Source: SAR92 clade bacterium H231 (GTDB taxonomy: Bacteria; Pseudomonadota; Gammaproteobacteria; Pseudomonadales; Porticoccaceae). Taken from it: 64,000 nucleotides of DNA. The notes under the pieces are model-generated. The model was not told the DNA's origin, searched no databases, and saw only the letters and a list, made by a program, of their open reading frames with translations. How positions within the stretch are numbered: the stretch's first letter is position 1; each line of letters opens with the position of its first letter. Shown piece by piece: positions 1-8,518 of this stretch. The translations under genes and the position numbers were made by a program. The stretch is from the NCBI GenBank assembly GCA_025153775.1, contig JAOALC010000001.1, positions 682,001-746,000 of the forward strand. Reading direction: 5' to 3'.

Positions 1-1126
1 ATACATGGCCGCCAAAACCCTGCATGGTGGTGACCAATGTATTGATCTCTGTATCACTGAGCAGGCCCTCGGCTGGTCTTAAACCTATGCCATCGTGGGA
101 GGCGACAAAGTTAAAGTAGGTAGTGCCGTTGCGCGCTGGCGGCATGCTCATCATCCATTGCTTGAGATAGACGCAGTTGCCTGTAACCAGGCTGTTGACC
201 AGCAGAGGCGGCAATGAAAAGTTGTAGACAGAATGGGCCTCGTCGGCATTGCCAAAGTAGCTGAGATTCTCTCGGTTGGGAATATTGGTTTCAGTAATAA
301 TAATGGCGTCGTGCTGAGCCTGTTCGATGAGGGTTCGAAATAGGCGCACCATTTCATGGGTTTGGGGTAGGTTTAGGCAGTCGGTGCCGAGCTCTTTCCA
401 CAGAAAGGCAATGGCGTCGAGACGGAAAATACCCACGCCATTGTCCAGATACTGTTTGATAATGCTAACAAATTGCTTGAGTACTTCTGGGTTGCGAAAG
501 TTTAAATCGACTTGGTCATGGCTAAAGGTGCACCAGACATATTGGGTGCCTGTGGAGGTCTCGATTTCCCGCAGCAGATCATTGGTGCGCGGTCGCACCA
601 CGGCGCTTAGGTCATCCTCTGGGCTGGCGGTATAAAAGAAATTATGCCCTGGGTCGCGACCCTGTTTAAAGTTTTCAAACCAGGGGCTGCGAGCGGAACA
701 GTGGTTTACTACCAGATCTGCCATTAACGAGTAGTTGCTGGCGATGGTATTGATATGACTCCAGTCACCCAGAGATTCGTTGACGCTGGAATAGTCTAAT
801 ACCGAAAAACCATCATCGGAGGTGAAGGGGTAGAAGGGCAGAATATGCACGCCACTAATTGAGCTGCGCAGATATTTATCCAGAAAGCGGTTGAGGGTTT
901 GTAGCGGCTTTTCACCCTCGGCCAGCACTGAGTCGCCATAGGCAATCACCAGGCTGTCGGTTTGGTCCCAATGGTTGATATTGCGATTTTCAATCACCTC
1001 TTTGTCGCTGAGACCCATCAGTTCGATTAGTTCATCAGCAAAGTTTTTGACGTTGCTGAGTTCGCCGTCTTGGTAGATAGCCGCCAGGTGCCTCTCTACC
1101 TGTATCTGTAATTTATTTTGCGCCAT
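1..1126 (-). CDS. Glucosylglycerate phosphorylase-like GH13_18 enzyme (3' end beyond window)
   Basis: This is the N-terminal ~375 residues of a sucrose-phosphorylase-type glycoside hydrolase (GH13 subfamily 18); the C-terminus lies beyond base 1. The frame is open from ATG at 1126. The GH13 catalytic triad is intact: nucleophile Asp in FRLDAIAF (about residue 237), acid/base Glu in TETN (about 279) and transition-state Asp in ASHDGIG (about 345). GH13_18 enzymes reversibly phosphorolyse sucrose, glucosylglycerate or related glucosides to glucose 1-phosphate. The adjacent upstream genes on this strand make glucosyl-3-phosphoglycerate, and only 2 bp separate the reading frames, so glucosylglycerate is the most likely substrate (inference from context). 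Sucrose phosphorylase is the alternative, because the residues that decide acceptor specificity are partly outside the window. Confidence 0.85.
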   Translation of the reverse strand, partial: MAQNKLQIQVERHLAAIYQDGELSNVKNFADELIELMGLSDKEVIENRNINHWDQTDSLVIAYGDSVLAEGEKPLQTLNRFLDKYLRSSISGVHILPFYPFTSDDGFSVLDYSSVNESLGDWSHINTIASNYSLMADLVVNHCSARSPWFENFKQGRDPGHNFFYTASPEDDLSAVVRPRTNDLLREIETSTGTQYVWCTFSHDQVDLNFRNPEVLKQFVSIIKQYLDNGVGIFRLDAIAFLWKELGTDCLNLPQTHEMVRLFRTLIEQAQHDAIIITETNIPNRENLSYFGNADEAHSVYNFSLPPLLVNSLVTGNCVYLKQWMMSMPPARNGTTYFNFVASHDGIGLRPAEGLLSDTEINTLVTTMQGFGGHV

Positions 1127-1128
1127 GG

Positions 1129-2349
1129 TTAAGAAAACTCTGCATTGTCAGCTTCTACGGCTTCAACTAGCTGTTCAAAGATATCGGGGATAGCACTGAC
1201 AACTCGGTTCCAGCTGGGAATAAAGGGCCGCTCCATAGGCACATTAAAAAACACTTCGCCGGCTTTAATAATGTTCTCGGCAAACATTTCTACGGCTTTT
1301 TCCTCTTCGTGAATATCTAAGGTCAGGCCATTCATAATGGCGTCGTTATGGCAGTTTTCTACGGTGTCTAGCGCCAGCCGGTAGTAGGTTGCCTTTAATG
1401 AGCGAAAAGCTTCGGTACTAAATACTTCGCCCTGGGTGGCCAGTTTACGAAACAGCGCCTTGGCTATGTCGATAGACATTTTAGATAGACCGTCGCAGTC
1501 ATTATCCAGGCTGAGTTTTTGATGTTTGTGATCATAGTTGTCGGCAATATCCACCTGGCAGAGTCGGTTGCTGGCATAGTTGCGATACATCTCGGAGAGC
1601 ACACCAATTTCTAAACCCCAGTCGCTGGGGATGCGAATATCGTTGAGAACGTCGCGGCGAAATGAAAACTCCCCAGCCAATGGGTAACGGTAGCTATCCA
1701 TATAGTTTAGATAGTCTGTATGGCCAACGGTTTTTTTCAGCGCGCGTAAAAGGGGCGACACTAAAAGTCTTGATACTCTGCCATTAATTTTGCCATCGGC
1801 CACTCGCGCGTAATAGCCTTTGCAGAACTCATAGTTAAATCTGGGATTGGCCACAGGATAGATCAACCGGGCTAAAAGCTCGCGGTTATAGGTGGTGATA
1901 TCGCAGTCGTGCAGTGCCACAGATTCGGCTTTGTTGGAGGCTAAGGTGTAGCCCATGCAGTACCAAACATTGCGGCCCTTGCCTAACTCTTTGGGGGCCA
2001 GATCCAGTTTTTGTAATTTTGCATCCAGAGCTTGCAGTCTGGGCCCATCATTCCAAAGCACTCTGTGTTCCTGGGGCAGGCCGGAGAAAAACGACAGTGC
2101 TTCGCGATATTGATCTTCGCTGGCGCGATCCAGGCCAATTACAATTTGATTGAGATAGGGCACCTGTTTGAGTTCGTCGATAATTTTGGGCATAGCCTCG
2201 CCCTCAAGTTCAGAAAACAATGAGGGAAGGATTAAACCCATAGGTCGGGTTTGAGAAAAAGTAGCCAGCTCCTGTTCCATTTCCGCCAGAGGTCGACGGG
2301 ATAGATTATGTAATGTGGTGATATTGCCGTTTTGGTGAAAGTCGCCCAT
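1129..2349 (-). CDS. gpgS: Glucosyl-3-phosphoglycerate synthase (GT81 family)
   Basis: This 406-residue GT-A glycosyltransferase resembles the archaeal/Persephonella type of GpgS. It would transfer glucose from an NDP-glucose to D-3-phosphoglycerate, giving glucosyl-3-phosphoglycerate, the precursor of the compatible solute glucosylglycerate. The metal-binding DxD motif is visible as HDCD (Asp148/Asp150), preceded by [13 protein letters not shown] and [12 protein letters not shown] blocks typical of the family. The length matches the family. It sits between a HAD phosphatase (21 bp upstream on this strand) and a GH13 phosphorylase (2 bp downstream), giving a complete synthesis/turnover cassette. 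A mannosyl-specific activity cannot be excluded from sequence alone. Confidence 0.85.
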   Translation of the reverse strand: MGDFHQNGNITTLHNLSRRPLAEMEQELATFSQTRPMGLILPSLFSELEGEAMPKIIDELKQVPYLNQIVIGLDRASEDQYREALSFFSGLPQEHRVLWNDGPRLQALDAKLQKLDLAPKELGKGRNVWYCMGYTLASNKAESVALHDCDITTYNRELLARLIYPVANPRFNYEFCKGYYARVADGKINGRVSRLLVSPLLRALKKTVGHTDYLNYMDSYRYPLAGEFSFRRDVLNDIRIPSDWGLEIGVLSEMYRNYASNRLCQVDIADNYDHKHQKLSLDNDCDGLSKMSIDIAKALFRKLATQGEVFSTEAFRSLKATYYRLALDTVENCHNDAIMNGLTLDIHEEEKAVEMFAENIIKAGEVFFNVPMERPFIPSWNRVVSAIPDIFEQLVEAVEADNAEFS

Positions 2350-2370
2350 AGCTGTCTCAGTTGATGATTA

Positions 2371-3192
2371 TTAGTATTGGTTTTCCAGCCAGGCGTAAAC
2401 ACCCTCAACCCAGCCATTGGGTCCGGTTGCCTTGCTGCGGTATAGATTTTTGGTGCGCTCAAGAGATGGCATCTGATGACTGGGCGACCGGATAATCAAT
2501 GCAGAGTTGGCTGCCTCGAGCATGCTGATATCATTGGCGCTATCGCCAATGGCAAGCGACTGACATTCACCCTGCTGCTGTTGATACAGCGCCTGGAGTT
2601 GCAGCAGGGCCCGGCCTTTATCTGTGTTGCCTCCCATACTTAAAAAGCGCCCGCCCTGTAGCAGGTGAGCGCCCGCATCATTGAGCCGGCGAATAAACTC
2701 GGCTTTGCGGCTTTGGGTGCCCAGCCAATTAATCGATTCGCTGTACTCGCGCTGCTGGGCCAGGTTGGCCTGCTCTAGAGTAAGTCCGGTTAGCAGGGCA
2801 AGGCCCTCTATACCCTGTTCAGCACAGACAGAGCTAAAAGTCTGAAACTCATCGGCAAAGGGTTTGCCCACTCGATCTAGGATCTGTTGCCATTGGCTGC
2901 GCGGTTCTGTGTTGCTGATTACCCAGTAGTCGCCGGATTCCACTGCCTGTTGTGGGCGCTCGGAAAAGTAGTTTTTTGGTATACAGATAGCAGCACCGTT
3001 CTCTATAACAAAGGGGTGCGGGTTGGCCATCTGTTCTCTGATTGCCAGAACTTCAGCTCTGGTCTTGCTGGTGATTGCAATAACAGGAGTCTGCTGGCTC
3101 TCTAAACGCTCTAGATAGTTAGCCGCAGGTGCAAAACTATAGCTGTAATGGTCGAGCAGGCTGCCGTCTAAATCGGTAAAAATAACTCTCAT
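2371..3192 (-). CDS. HAD-IIB phosphatase, glucosyl/mannosyl-3-phosphoglycerate phosphatase family
   Basis: This is a cytoplasmic HAD-superfamily phosphatase of the MpgP/YedP type, expected to dephosphorylate glucosyl-3-phosphoglycerate to glucosylglycerate. HAD motif I is FTDLDGSLLD near the N-terminus (nucleophile and acid Asp). A motif III Lys lies in GGNTDKG, and motif IV is AIGDSANDISML, all in the expected order for a C2B-cap HAD protein. I chose ATG 3192 (MRVIFTDL, 273 aa), which puts motif I at the usual position and has an AGGG-rich stretch about 11 nt upstream. An in-frame ATG at 3219 would add nine residues. It is the first gene of the minus-strand solute operon and lies 21 bp before gpgS. 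Confidence 0.83.
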   Translation of the reverse strand: MRVIFTDLDGSLLDHYSYSFAPAANYLERLESQQTPVIAITSKTRAEVLAIREQMANPHPFVIENGAAICIPKNYFSERPQQAVESGDYWVISNTEPRSQWQQILDRVGKPFADEFQTFSSVCAEQGIEGLALLTGLTLEQANLAQQREYSESINWLGTQSRKAEFIRRLNDAGAHLLQGGRFLSMGGNTDKGRALLQLQALYQQQQGECQSLAIGDSANDISMLEAANSALIIRSPSHQMPSLERTKNLYRSKATGPNGWVEGVYAWLENQY

Positions 3193-3443
3193 GGATTTGG
3201 GCGCCCTGTTATGGTGCATCTGCGCACCATATTGGGAGACCTGTTATGGCTATTGCTACTCATTGTGCCTCCTAAGCTTAAATTTACCTGTCTTTAAACC
3301 GGTGATTGCAGAAAGCATGCCAAGTCTTTGATGGGGGTATAGATATTTTGGGATACAGCTTTTATGCTTGGCTAACTAAAAATAGAAGGGTCGATCTAGA
3401 ATACTGACCGACCCCAGATCAGAACCACTACAGGGGATTTTCA

Positions 3444-4976
3444 ATGTCTAATTTACAAACCGCAGATATAGGCCTGGGCCAGACAATTCTGCGTCGCGCC
3501 GCTATTTCACCAGAGAAACCAGCACTAACTTTTGAGGGTGTAACACAGAGCTTTGCTGAGCTCGGTGATCGAGTGCGGCGCATGGCAGCATTGCTGCGGG
3601 CCGGTGGTGTTTCGGCCGGTGACAGGGTGGGTTATATAGGTCTTAACCATCCGGTGTTTCTGGAAATGCTCTATGCCTGTGGCTGTCTGGGTGCTGTGTT
3701 TGTGCCGCTTAACTTTCGCTTAACCGGCCCAGAGATGCGCTTTATTGCCAATGACGCTGGCATTAGCGTGATGGTGGCAGACAGCATGTTGCGCCCCTTA
3801 GTCGATAGCGAACGAGACAGTCTCCAGTGCAGCCGTTATATCACCGCCGAAGCTGATGCCGATAACTGGGAACCTCTTGAGCCTTTAATGGCAGCTGCCA
3901 CACCAATTGAAGCCAGCGAAAAGGTGGATGGGGATGATGTGGCCTTTATTATGTATACCTCGGGCACCACTGGTCTGCCCAAGGGCGCCATGCTGACCCA
4001 TGGCAATGTATTCTGGAACAGCATTAATGTGTGCTTTGGTGAGGATGGCCTGTCAGGCACCACATTAACCTGTGCGCCGCTATTTCATATTGGTGGTCTG
4101 AATGTCACCACGCTGCTCTCTCTGGGCAAAGGTGTTGAGGTAGTACTGCTGCGCAGCTTTGATGCTGGTGAGGTGCTGTCATTAATTGAGAAGCACAGTG
4201 TGACCACCATGTTTGGTGCGCCGACTATGTTTTTGATGATGGTGCAGGACGAGAGTTTTGCCACCAGGGATCTGTCGAGTATTGTCACATTGACCTGCGG
4301 CGGCGCGCCTGTTCCTGTGCCACTGATTAAAACCTATGGCGAGCGGGGTATTAATTTCTGTCAGGGCTATGGCCTTACGGAAACGGCACCTTTTGCCAGT
4401 TTGCTGGCCAGCGACCTGGCTATGGTTAAAGTGGGCTCGGCGGGCAAGGCACCTATGTTTACTGAGGTGCGGATTGTCGATGAAAATAATAATCCTGTGG
4501 CTGCTGGAGTTCATGGCGAGGTCTGTATCAAAGGCCCGAATGTGATGAAAGGTTACTGGAATCGCGAAGATGCCACAGCGGAAGCCATTGATACTCAGGG
4601 CTGGTTCCACAGTGGTGATATCGGTTATCTGGATGATGAGGACTTTCTGTTTCTCTGTGACCGGGTTAAAGATATGGTGATTTCTGGTGGTGAGAATGTA
4701 TATCCCGCTGAGGTGGAAAGTATTCTCTATGGCCACCCGTCCATTCTTGAAGTGGCTGTTATTGGTTTGCCCGACGATAAATGGGGTGAGGCGGTAACTG
4801 CTATTGCTGTGCTGGAAGAGGGCGCTGAGCTTACATTGGAAGGTCTACGTGACTTTGCTGGTGAGTCCCTGGCCCGTTATAAGTTACCCAGCCAGTTGCG
4901 GTTTATTGATATTTTACCGAGAAACCCAGCGGGCAAAGTACAGAAGTTTAAGTTAAAAGAGCAGTTTGATATCTAG
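3444..4976 (+). CDS. Acyl-CoA synthetase (AMP-dependent ligase)
   Basis: This 510-residue ANL-superfamily enzyme activates a carboxylic acid to its CoA thioester through an acyl-adenylate. The P-loop YTSGTTGLPKG is at residues 171-181, the A5 motif is GYGLTETAP, the A7/A8 hinge is GWFHSGDIGY followed by DRVKDMVISGGENVYP, and the catalytic C-terminal Lys is K498 in NPAGKVQK. The length fits FadD3/FadK-like or AtuH-like ligases. An SD-like GGGGA lies about 6 nt before ATG. It stands alone between minus-strand genes, but it opens a stretch rich in acyl-CoA catabolism, so activation of a branched or isoprenoid acid is plausible. The substrate is not readable from sequence. Confidence 0.9.
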   Translation: MSNLQTADIGLGQTILRRAAISPEKPALTFEGVTQSFAELGDRVRRMAALLRAGGVSAGDRVGYIGLNHPVFLEMLYACGCLGAVFVPLNFRLTGPEMRFIANDAGISVMVADSMLRPLVDSERDSLQCSRYITAEADADNWEPLEPLMAAATPIEASEKVDGDDVAFIMYTSGTTGLPKGAMLTHGNVFWNSINVCFGEDGLSGTTLTCAPLFHIGGLNVTTLLSLGKGVEVVLLRSFDAGEVLSLIEKHSVTTMFGAPTMFLMMVQDESFATRDLSSIVTLTCGGAPVPVPLIKTYGERGINFCQGYGLTETAPFASLLASDLAMVKVGSAGKAPMFTEVRIVDENNNPVAAGVHGEVCIKGPNVMKGYWNREDATAEAIDTQGWFHSGDIGYLDDEDFLFLCDRVKDMVISGGENVYPAEVESILYGHPSILEVAVIGLPDDKWGEAVTAIAVLEEGAELTLEGLRDFAGESLARYKLPSQLRFIDILPRNPAGKVQKFKLKEQFDI

Positions 4977-5013
4977 CTGTGGCCTCTAAATAAACGGCCT
5001 TTATCAAAAAGGG

Positions 5014-6489
5014 CTAAGAAAAAAGACCATGGACAAACCAGCGCTGACTGCTGGTATCTCTAAACAGCCAATAACGTGCGCCGTTACTATCGCAAGCCAG
5101 ATAGTAATCGCGCTGCTGTTCGGCCTGCCACCAATTGCCACATAGCCGTTCTGGCCCGCTGATAATGCTCAGGGGCTGACGCCAGTACAGCTGTCGATTG
5201 CGCAGATGCACTGGTGCTGGGTCGGTTAATAACCACAGGGGCTGGGGTGCTTTTAGTTTTTCACCTGGCCTTTCACTGTAGGCTGCACTGCTGTGCTGGC
5301 CCGGTATGGCCAGAGTGCTGGCCTGTTCTGGCAGATAGTCTTGATTGAGTATGGGTTGCGATAGGGCCTCTATACCCAGTCGCGCATTTAGACTATCAAT
5401 CAGTTCACAGGACTGCTGCGCTAGTTTTTGGTCATCGAATAAATCCAGATTAAACATACCCATGGGTGCCTCAATAAACTGATCTGCACAGAGTATAATT
5501 TGCTCAATACTGCGGGGTAACTCTAGCCGTTCTAGTTGTAAGCGACTGAGCATCAGCAGGCTGGACCAGTTATTTTGACTGCCGGAGAGCTGTATTTGCA
5601 TATGCTGAGACTCTCCTATTAAAGGCTCAAAGCGCCATTCAATTTCTCGGCAGTGGCACTGCCTTGCCATCAGATACTGACAGAGCCGCTGTAGCAATGT
5701 CTTCATGGGGAACAGCAAACTCTCTTTATTAAAAATTCCCTGGGGATTCTGGATAAGATCGCGAAAGCTGTCGGCGGGCTGAAAGCGCGGCGCAGTAAAA
5801 AGCTTTTCGTTATTTAACTGGGCGATAGTGGTCAGAAGCTCAGCATCAAAACGGCGGCTTAGGGCACTGCGGGGCAGGGCTAGTAAATCCCCCACTCTGT
5901 TTAAGCCTAGCTGTTTAAAGCTCTGCTGTTGCTTGCGGCTGGTTTTCAAGAGGTTTATATCTGTATTGCGCAGGCGGCGCTGTATTTCTGTTTGATCTGG
6001 TAGCTGGGTTTCAAATCTGCTTTTGCAGAGTAACTTTGCCGCCAGTGGGTTTTGGCCTATGCCATTTACTGCGCTAATAGACTGGTATTTAAGTCTATTT
6101 TGCAGGTTCTTGAGTAGCGCGTCATAACCTTTAAATAACTGTTGGCAGCCGGAGATTTCTAGCCATAGCTCTGAACCCTCGAGAATAACCACCGGACTAA
6201 AGCTATAGGCAAGCAGCGCCAGCTGCTGCAACGACTGCTGCTCCTGTTCAAACTGCCTGGGCAACACTTCAAGCTCTGGACATAGCGCCAGGGCAGTAGA
6301 GATCGAAAGGCCGGGTTCTATTCCCCAGGCCGCGGCCTGGGTGTTGCAGCAGAGTACCTGCTGAATATTCTTTTGCAGATTAATAATGGCGATGGGCTTT
6401 TGTGCCAGTTCTTCTGGCCTCTGAGGTAATAATGTCTCGAGAGGCAGCAGAGGAAAATGCAGATAAAGCCAGATATCTTGCTTTAACAT
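5014..6489 (-). CDS. imuB: ImuB, Y-family polymerase-like mutagenesis protein
   Basis: This 491-residue protein has the Y-family palm/finger/little-finger layout. The first motif reads LYLHFPLLPLE, without the acidic residues an active polymerase uses for metal binding; that loss is characteristic of ImuB. The family acts as an adaptor that binds the beta clamp and links ImuA and DnaE2 for translesion synthesis. A helix-hairpin-helix-like stretch (LGLNRVGDLLALPRSAL) lies near the middle. Its ATG directly abuts the imuA stop (TAAATG), so translation is coupled. Control is expected from the LexA box upstream of imuA. No dnaE2 follows; the next gene is on the opposite strand. Confidence 0.9.
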   Translation of the reverse strand: MLKQDIWLYLHFPLLPLETLLPQRPEELAQKPIAIINLQKNIQQVLCCNTQAAAWGIEPGLSISTALALCPELEVLPRQFEQEQQSLQQLALLAYSFSPVVILEGSELWLEISGCQQLFKGYDALLKNLQNRLKYQSISAVNGIGQNPLAAKLLCKSRFETQLPDQTEIQRRLRNTDINLLKTSRKQQQSFKQLGLNRVGDLLALPRSALSRRFDAELLTTIAQLNNEKLFTAPRFQPADSFRDLIQNPQGIFNKESLLFPMKTLLQRLCQYLMARQCHCREIEWRFEPLIGESQHMQIQLSGSQNNWSSLLMLSRLQLERLELPRSIEQIILCADQFIEAPMGMFNLDLFDDQKLAQQSCELIDSLNARLGIEALSQPILNQDYLPEQASTLAIPGQHSSAAYSERPGEKLKAPQPLWLLTDPAPVHLRNRQLYWRQPLSIISGPERLCGNWWQAEQQRDYYLACDSNGARYWLFRDTSSQRWFVHGLFS

Positions 6490-7185
6490 TTAGTTATTGA
6501 GCTGCTGGGTTGGATAGGTCCGATGTCGATCGGCGGGCAATAGGGCAAGGTTGGTTCTCTGGCTATTGGCTTCTCCCAGGGAAAGATGCAGGCATGCGCC
6601 ACCAGCGACTCCACGCTGTTTGCGCACGGTTAATAACAGCTGGTTAACCTCCAGGCTCTTTAGCTCTAGGCGCAGTGTTGCAGGTGAGGGTGCAGATAAT
6701 GCTTTTGGGGAGCTAAATAGAAATGCCGGGTTGCTGCTATCTGCTGCGGCCAGCTGCAGCTTGCGCAGGTCGGCGTAGCGAGGTGGTGGCGACCCTGTCC
6801 AAGCCAGTAATAGGGCACCGCTGCGAATAGATTGTTCGGCGGCCCACAGCCATTCGGCATGATTTTTACTGCGCACCACAAGCAGTTTATCCAGGGCAAT
6901 ATCCGCTGCGGCCAAACGGGGTGCATAGGGCTGATAGGGTGGGTCGAGCCAGACGCAGAGCGGGTTGTTGTCGGCATAATGTTTAATGGTTGGCAGCAGT
7001 AGACTCAACTCGCCTATGCCCGGTTGCTGTGGCATAAGTTCGACAAGGGCTGAGGCAGGCCAGCCGCCCTGCAATAGCAAGTCTAAGTTGTTGTAACCTG
7101 TGCTGATGTTGCGACTAGGCATGCGCTGGCTGCGGCCGCGCCAGGTATCCTGGCGGGAGAGTACTGTAGCTATATTGTTGGGCAT
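6490..7185 (-). CDS. imuA: ImuA, RecA-fold translesion-synthesis accessory protein
   Basis: This 231-residue RecA/SulA-like protein is the first gene of the imuAB damage-inducible cassette. The N-terminal block ISTGYNNLDLLLQGGWPASALVEL is typical of ImuA (GFxxLDxxLPGGGWP-type). The Walker A equivalent, PQQPGIGEL, lacks the GKT of true RecA, as expected for this family. A consensus LexA operator lies 40-60 bp upstream of the ATG. It is translationally coupled to imuB with no gap. By family knowledge it supports DNA-damage-induced mutagenesis together with ImuB and DnaE2. Confidence 0.88.
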   Translation of the reverse strand: MPNNIATVLSRQDTWRGRSQRMPSRNISTGYNNLDLLLQGGWPASALVELMPQQPGIGELSLLLPTIKHYADNNPLCVWLDPPYQPYAPRLAAADIALDKLLVVRSKNHAEWLWAAEQSIRSGALLLAWTGSPPPRYADLRKLQLAAADSSNPAFLFSSPKALSAPSPATLRLELKSLEVNQLLLTVRKQRGVAGGACLHLSLGEANSQRTNLALLPADRHRTYPTQQLNN

Positions 7186-7225
7186 GAAATTAAAACTGCG
7201 TTGCGAGTAAGACCTATTTCTTAAC

Positions 7226-7245
7226 TACTGTTAATATATACAGTA
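7226..7245. promoter_or_regulatory. LexA (SOS) box in the imuA / AraC-regulator intergenic region
   Basis: The 20-bp sequence TACTGTTAATATATACAGTA matches the gammaproteobacterial LexA consensus TACTG(TA)5CAGTA, with both half-sites perfect and an A/T-only core. It lies 41 bp upstream of the imuA ATG and 10 bp upstream of the first possible start of the divergent AraC-family gene. The expected role is repression of imuAB until DNA damage. Confidence 0.93.
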
Positions 7246-7254
7246 TTTGCTGAT

Positions 7255-8397
7255 ATGTCATCTGTAATTGAAGTCTGGTTAAGGATTATAAATAACCTCT
7301 GTATGAGTTCCGCTGCTGGTGGTACAGTGAGGCTTTACAGCCTAGCCCAGACTCCTTTATCTATGTCCACAGCGCCAAACTCACCGCAGCTTATAGATCC
7401 CAACTGGACTGTTTATGCAGCGCCAATCAGCACGTTATTGCAGGTGAGTGAGCAGCTGGGTCTGGATACTGACGAGCTGCTGATGGCTTCAGGTTTGGAG
7501 GCTTCCGAGTTAACCATTCCCGATCGTCGTTTTCCTGTAAACGGCTATTTTCGATTATTTCAACTGCTGGCCGATGCATCGGGAGACCCGGATATTGGTT
7601 TGACCGTGGGGCGAGTGACCTTTCTAAAAGGGCTTAATTTACAGCTGTATCTATCGACTGTGTGTCAGTCTTTTCGCGACTATCTCAATCTGATCCCCAG
7701 TGCTCTGCGACTGAGGGGTGATATTGGTCAGGTAACCGCTTATCGAGAGGGCAATCTGGTAGAGCTGCGCTGGGAACCCCTGTTGGCTGAAACTGGCCGC
7801 AAGCGCTTTATCAGTGATGAAATGCTAGCGGCGTCGGCGGGTATTTTTAATTCCCTCTGCGTGATGCCTGTGCCTGTGGTTAAGGTGAACTTCACCTATT
7901 CTCGGCCTCAGGATGTAAGCAGACTCGAGGCAACTTTTGGCCATAATCTGGCCTTTGGTCAGTCCTACAGCAGCCTATTTTTTGACCGCGAAGCCCTTGG
8001 GTTTCCTATGCTTAAGCAGGACCATAAGGTGGCGCCAGACCAGGACAACCCATTCCTGGAATTCTTTGAGGGCGATGACCCTGCTGATCAGTTACTGTCT
8101 AATTTAAAACAGTCCATTGCCCAGTACTTGCCTGAGGGTGAGGTCACCATAGATAAGCTAGCTGGCAAGCTCAATATCTCCCGGCGCACATTGCAGCGTC
8201 GTCTCTCTGACCGAGATACTAATTTCTTGCATATATTGCAGGAGGTGCGCTCCAAAGTGGCTCTGCGCTATCTGTCGGATAGCCGCCTGGGCATCACCGA
8301 AATTGCCTTTTTGCTGGGCTATGGTGATCAGGGCTCTTTCTCCAGTGCCTTTAAAAGTTGGCACGGCGTTTCACCCCGAGATTATCGGCGCAAGTAA
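7255..8397 (+). CDS. AraC-family transcriptional regulator (arabinose-binding-like N-terminal domain)
   Basis: The longest frame is 380 residues. The N-terminal two-thirds match the Arabinose_bd (PF12625) type seen in OruR-like regulators, and the C-terminal ~85 residues form the double helix-turn-helix (first helix region LAGKLNISRRTLQRRL, second ITEIAFLLGYGDQGSFSSAF), ending with the family's RDYRRK. The start is uncertain: GTG/ATG choices at 7255, 7303 and 7363 (MSTAPN) are all in frame, and none has a strong SD. The 7363 start gives the length most usual for the family. It most likely controls the acyl-CoA dehydrogenase 121 bp downstream, whose upstream region carries repeated ACTAT elements. 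Confidence 0.88.
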   Translation: MSSVIEVWLRIINNLCMSSAAGGTVRLYSLAQTPLSMSTAPNSPQLIDPNWTVYAAPISTLLQVSEQLGLDTDELLMASGLEASELTIPDRRFPVNGYFRLFQLLADASGDPDIGLTVGRVTFLKGLNLQLYLSTVCQSFRDYLNLIPSALRLRGDIGQVTAYREGNLVELRWEPLLAETGRKRFISDEMLAASAGIFNSLCVMPVPVVKVNFTYSRPQDVSRLEATFGHNLAFGQSYSSLFFDREALGFPMLKQDHKVAPDQDNPFLEFFEGDDPADQLLSNLKQSIAQYLPEGEVTIDKLAGKLNISRRTLQRRLSDRDTNFLHILQEVRSKVALRYLSDSRLGITEIAFLLGYGDQGSFSSAFKSWHGVSPRDYRRK

Positions 8398-8465
8398 GCC
8401 TTTGAGTTGGCATTGTTTCCCAATTTAATGGCGCTGATAAAGTTGCCAGCTGAATGCACTCAAAC

Positions 8466-8502
8466 TACTATCTCAGTACTATAACTATATCCATAAAACT
8501 AT
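8466..8502 (+). promoter_or_regulatory. Candidate activator-dependent promoter with ACTAT repeats
   Basis: Four ACTAT copies (8467, 8478, 8484, 8498) sit just before the acyl-CoA dehydrogenase start. The last overlaps a perfect -10 hexamer, TATAAT, at 8500-8505, but no -35 consensus is present 17 bp upstream. A good -10 with a poor -35 overlapped by direct repeats fits an AraC-family activated promoter. The resulting leader would be very short (about 7 nt), which weakens the case. Confidence 0.35.
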
Positions 8503-8518
8503 AATTACAGGTACCGCC

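Noticed and set aside
327-635. Plus-strand open frame of 102 codons in the GH13 gene
   Set aside because: Antisense to a clear GH13 coding sequence with intact catalytic motifs; shadow frame.
3381-3415. GGGTCG ... CGACCC inverted repeat before the acyl-CoA synthetase gene
   Set aside because: Six-base arms around a ~15-nt loop with no T-tract and no link to a known operator; too weak to call.
4182-4736. 184-codon minus-strand frame inside the acyl-CoA synthetase gene
   Set aside because: Composition is His/Asn-rich as expected for an antisense frame, and the plus strand carries all ANL motifs.
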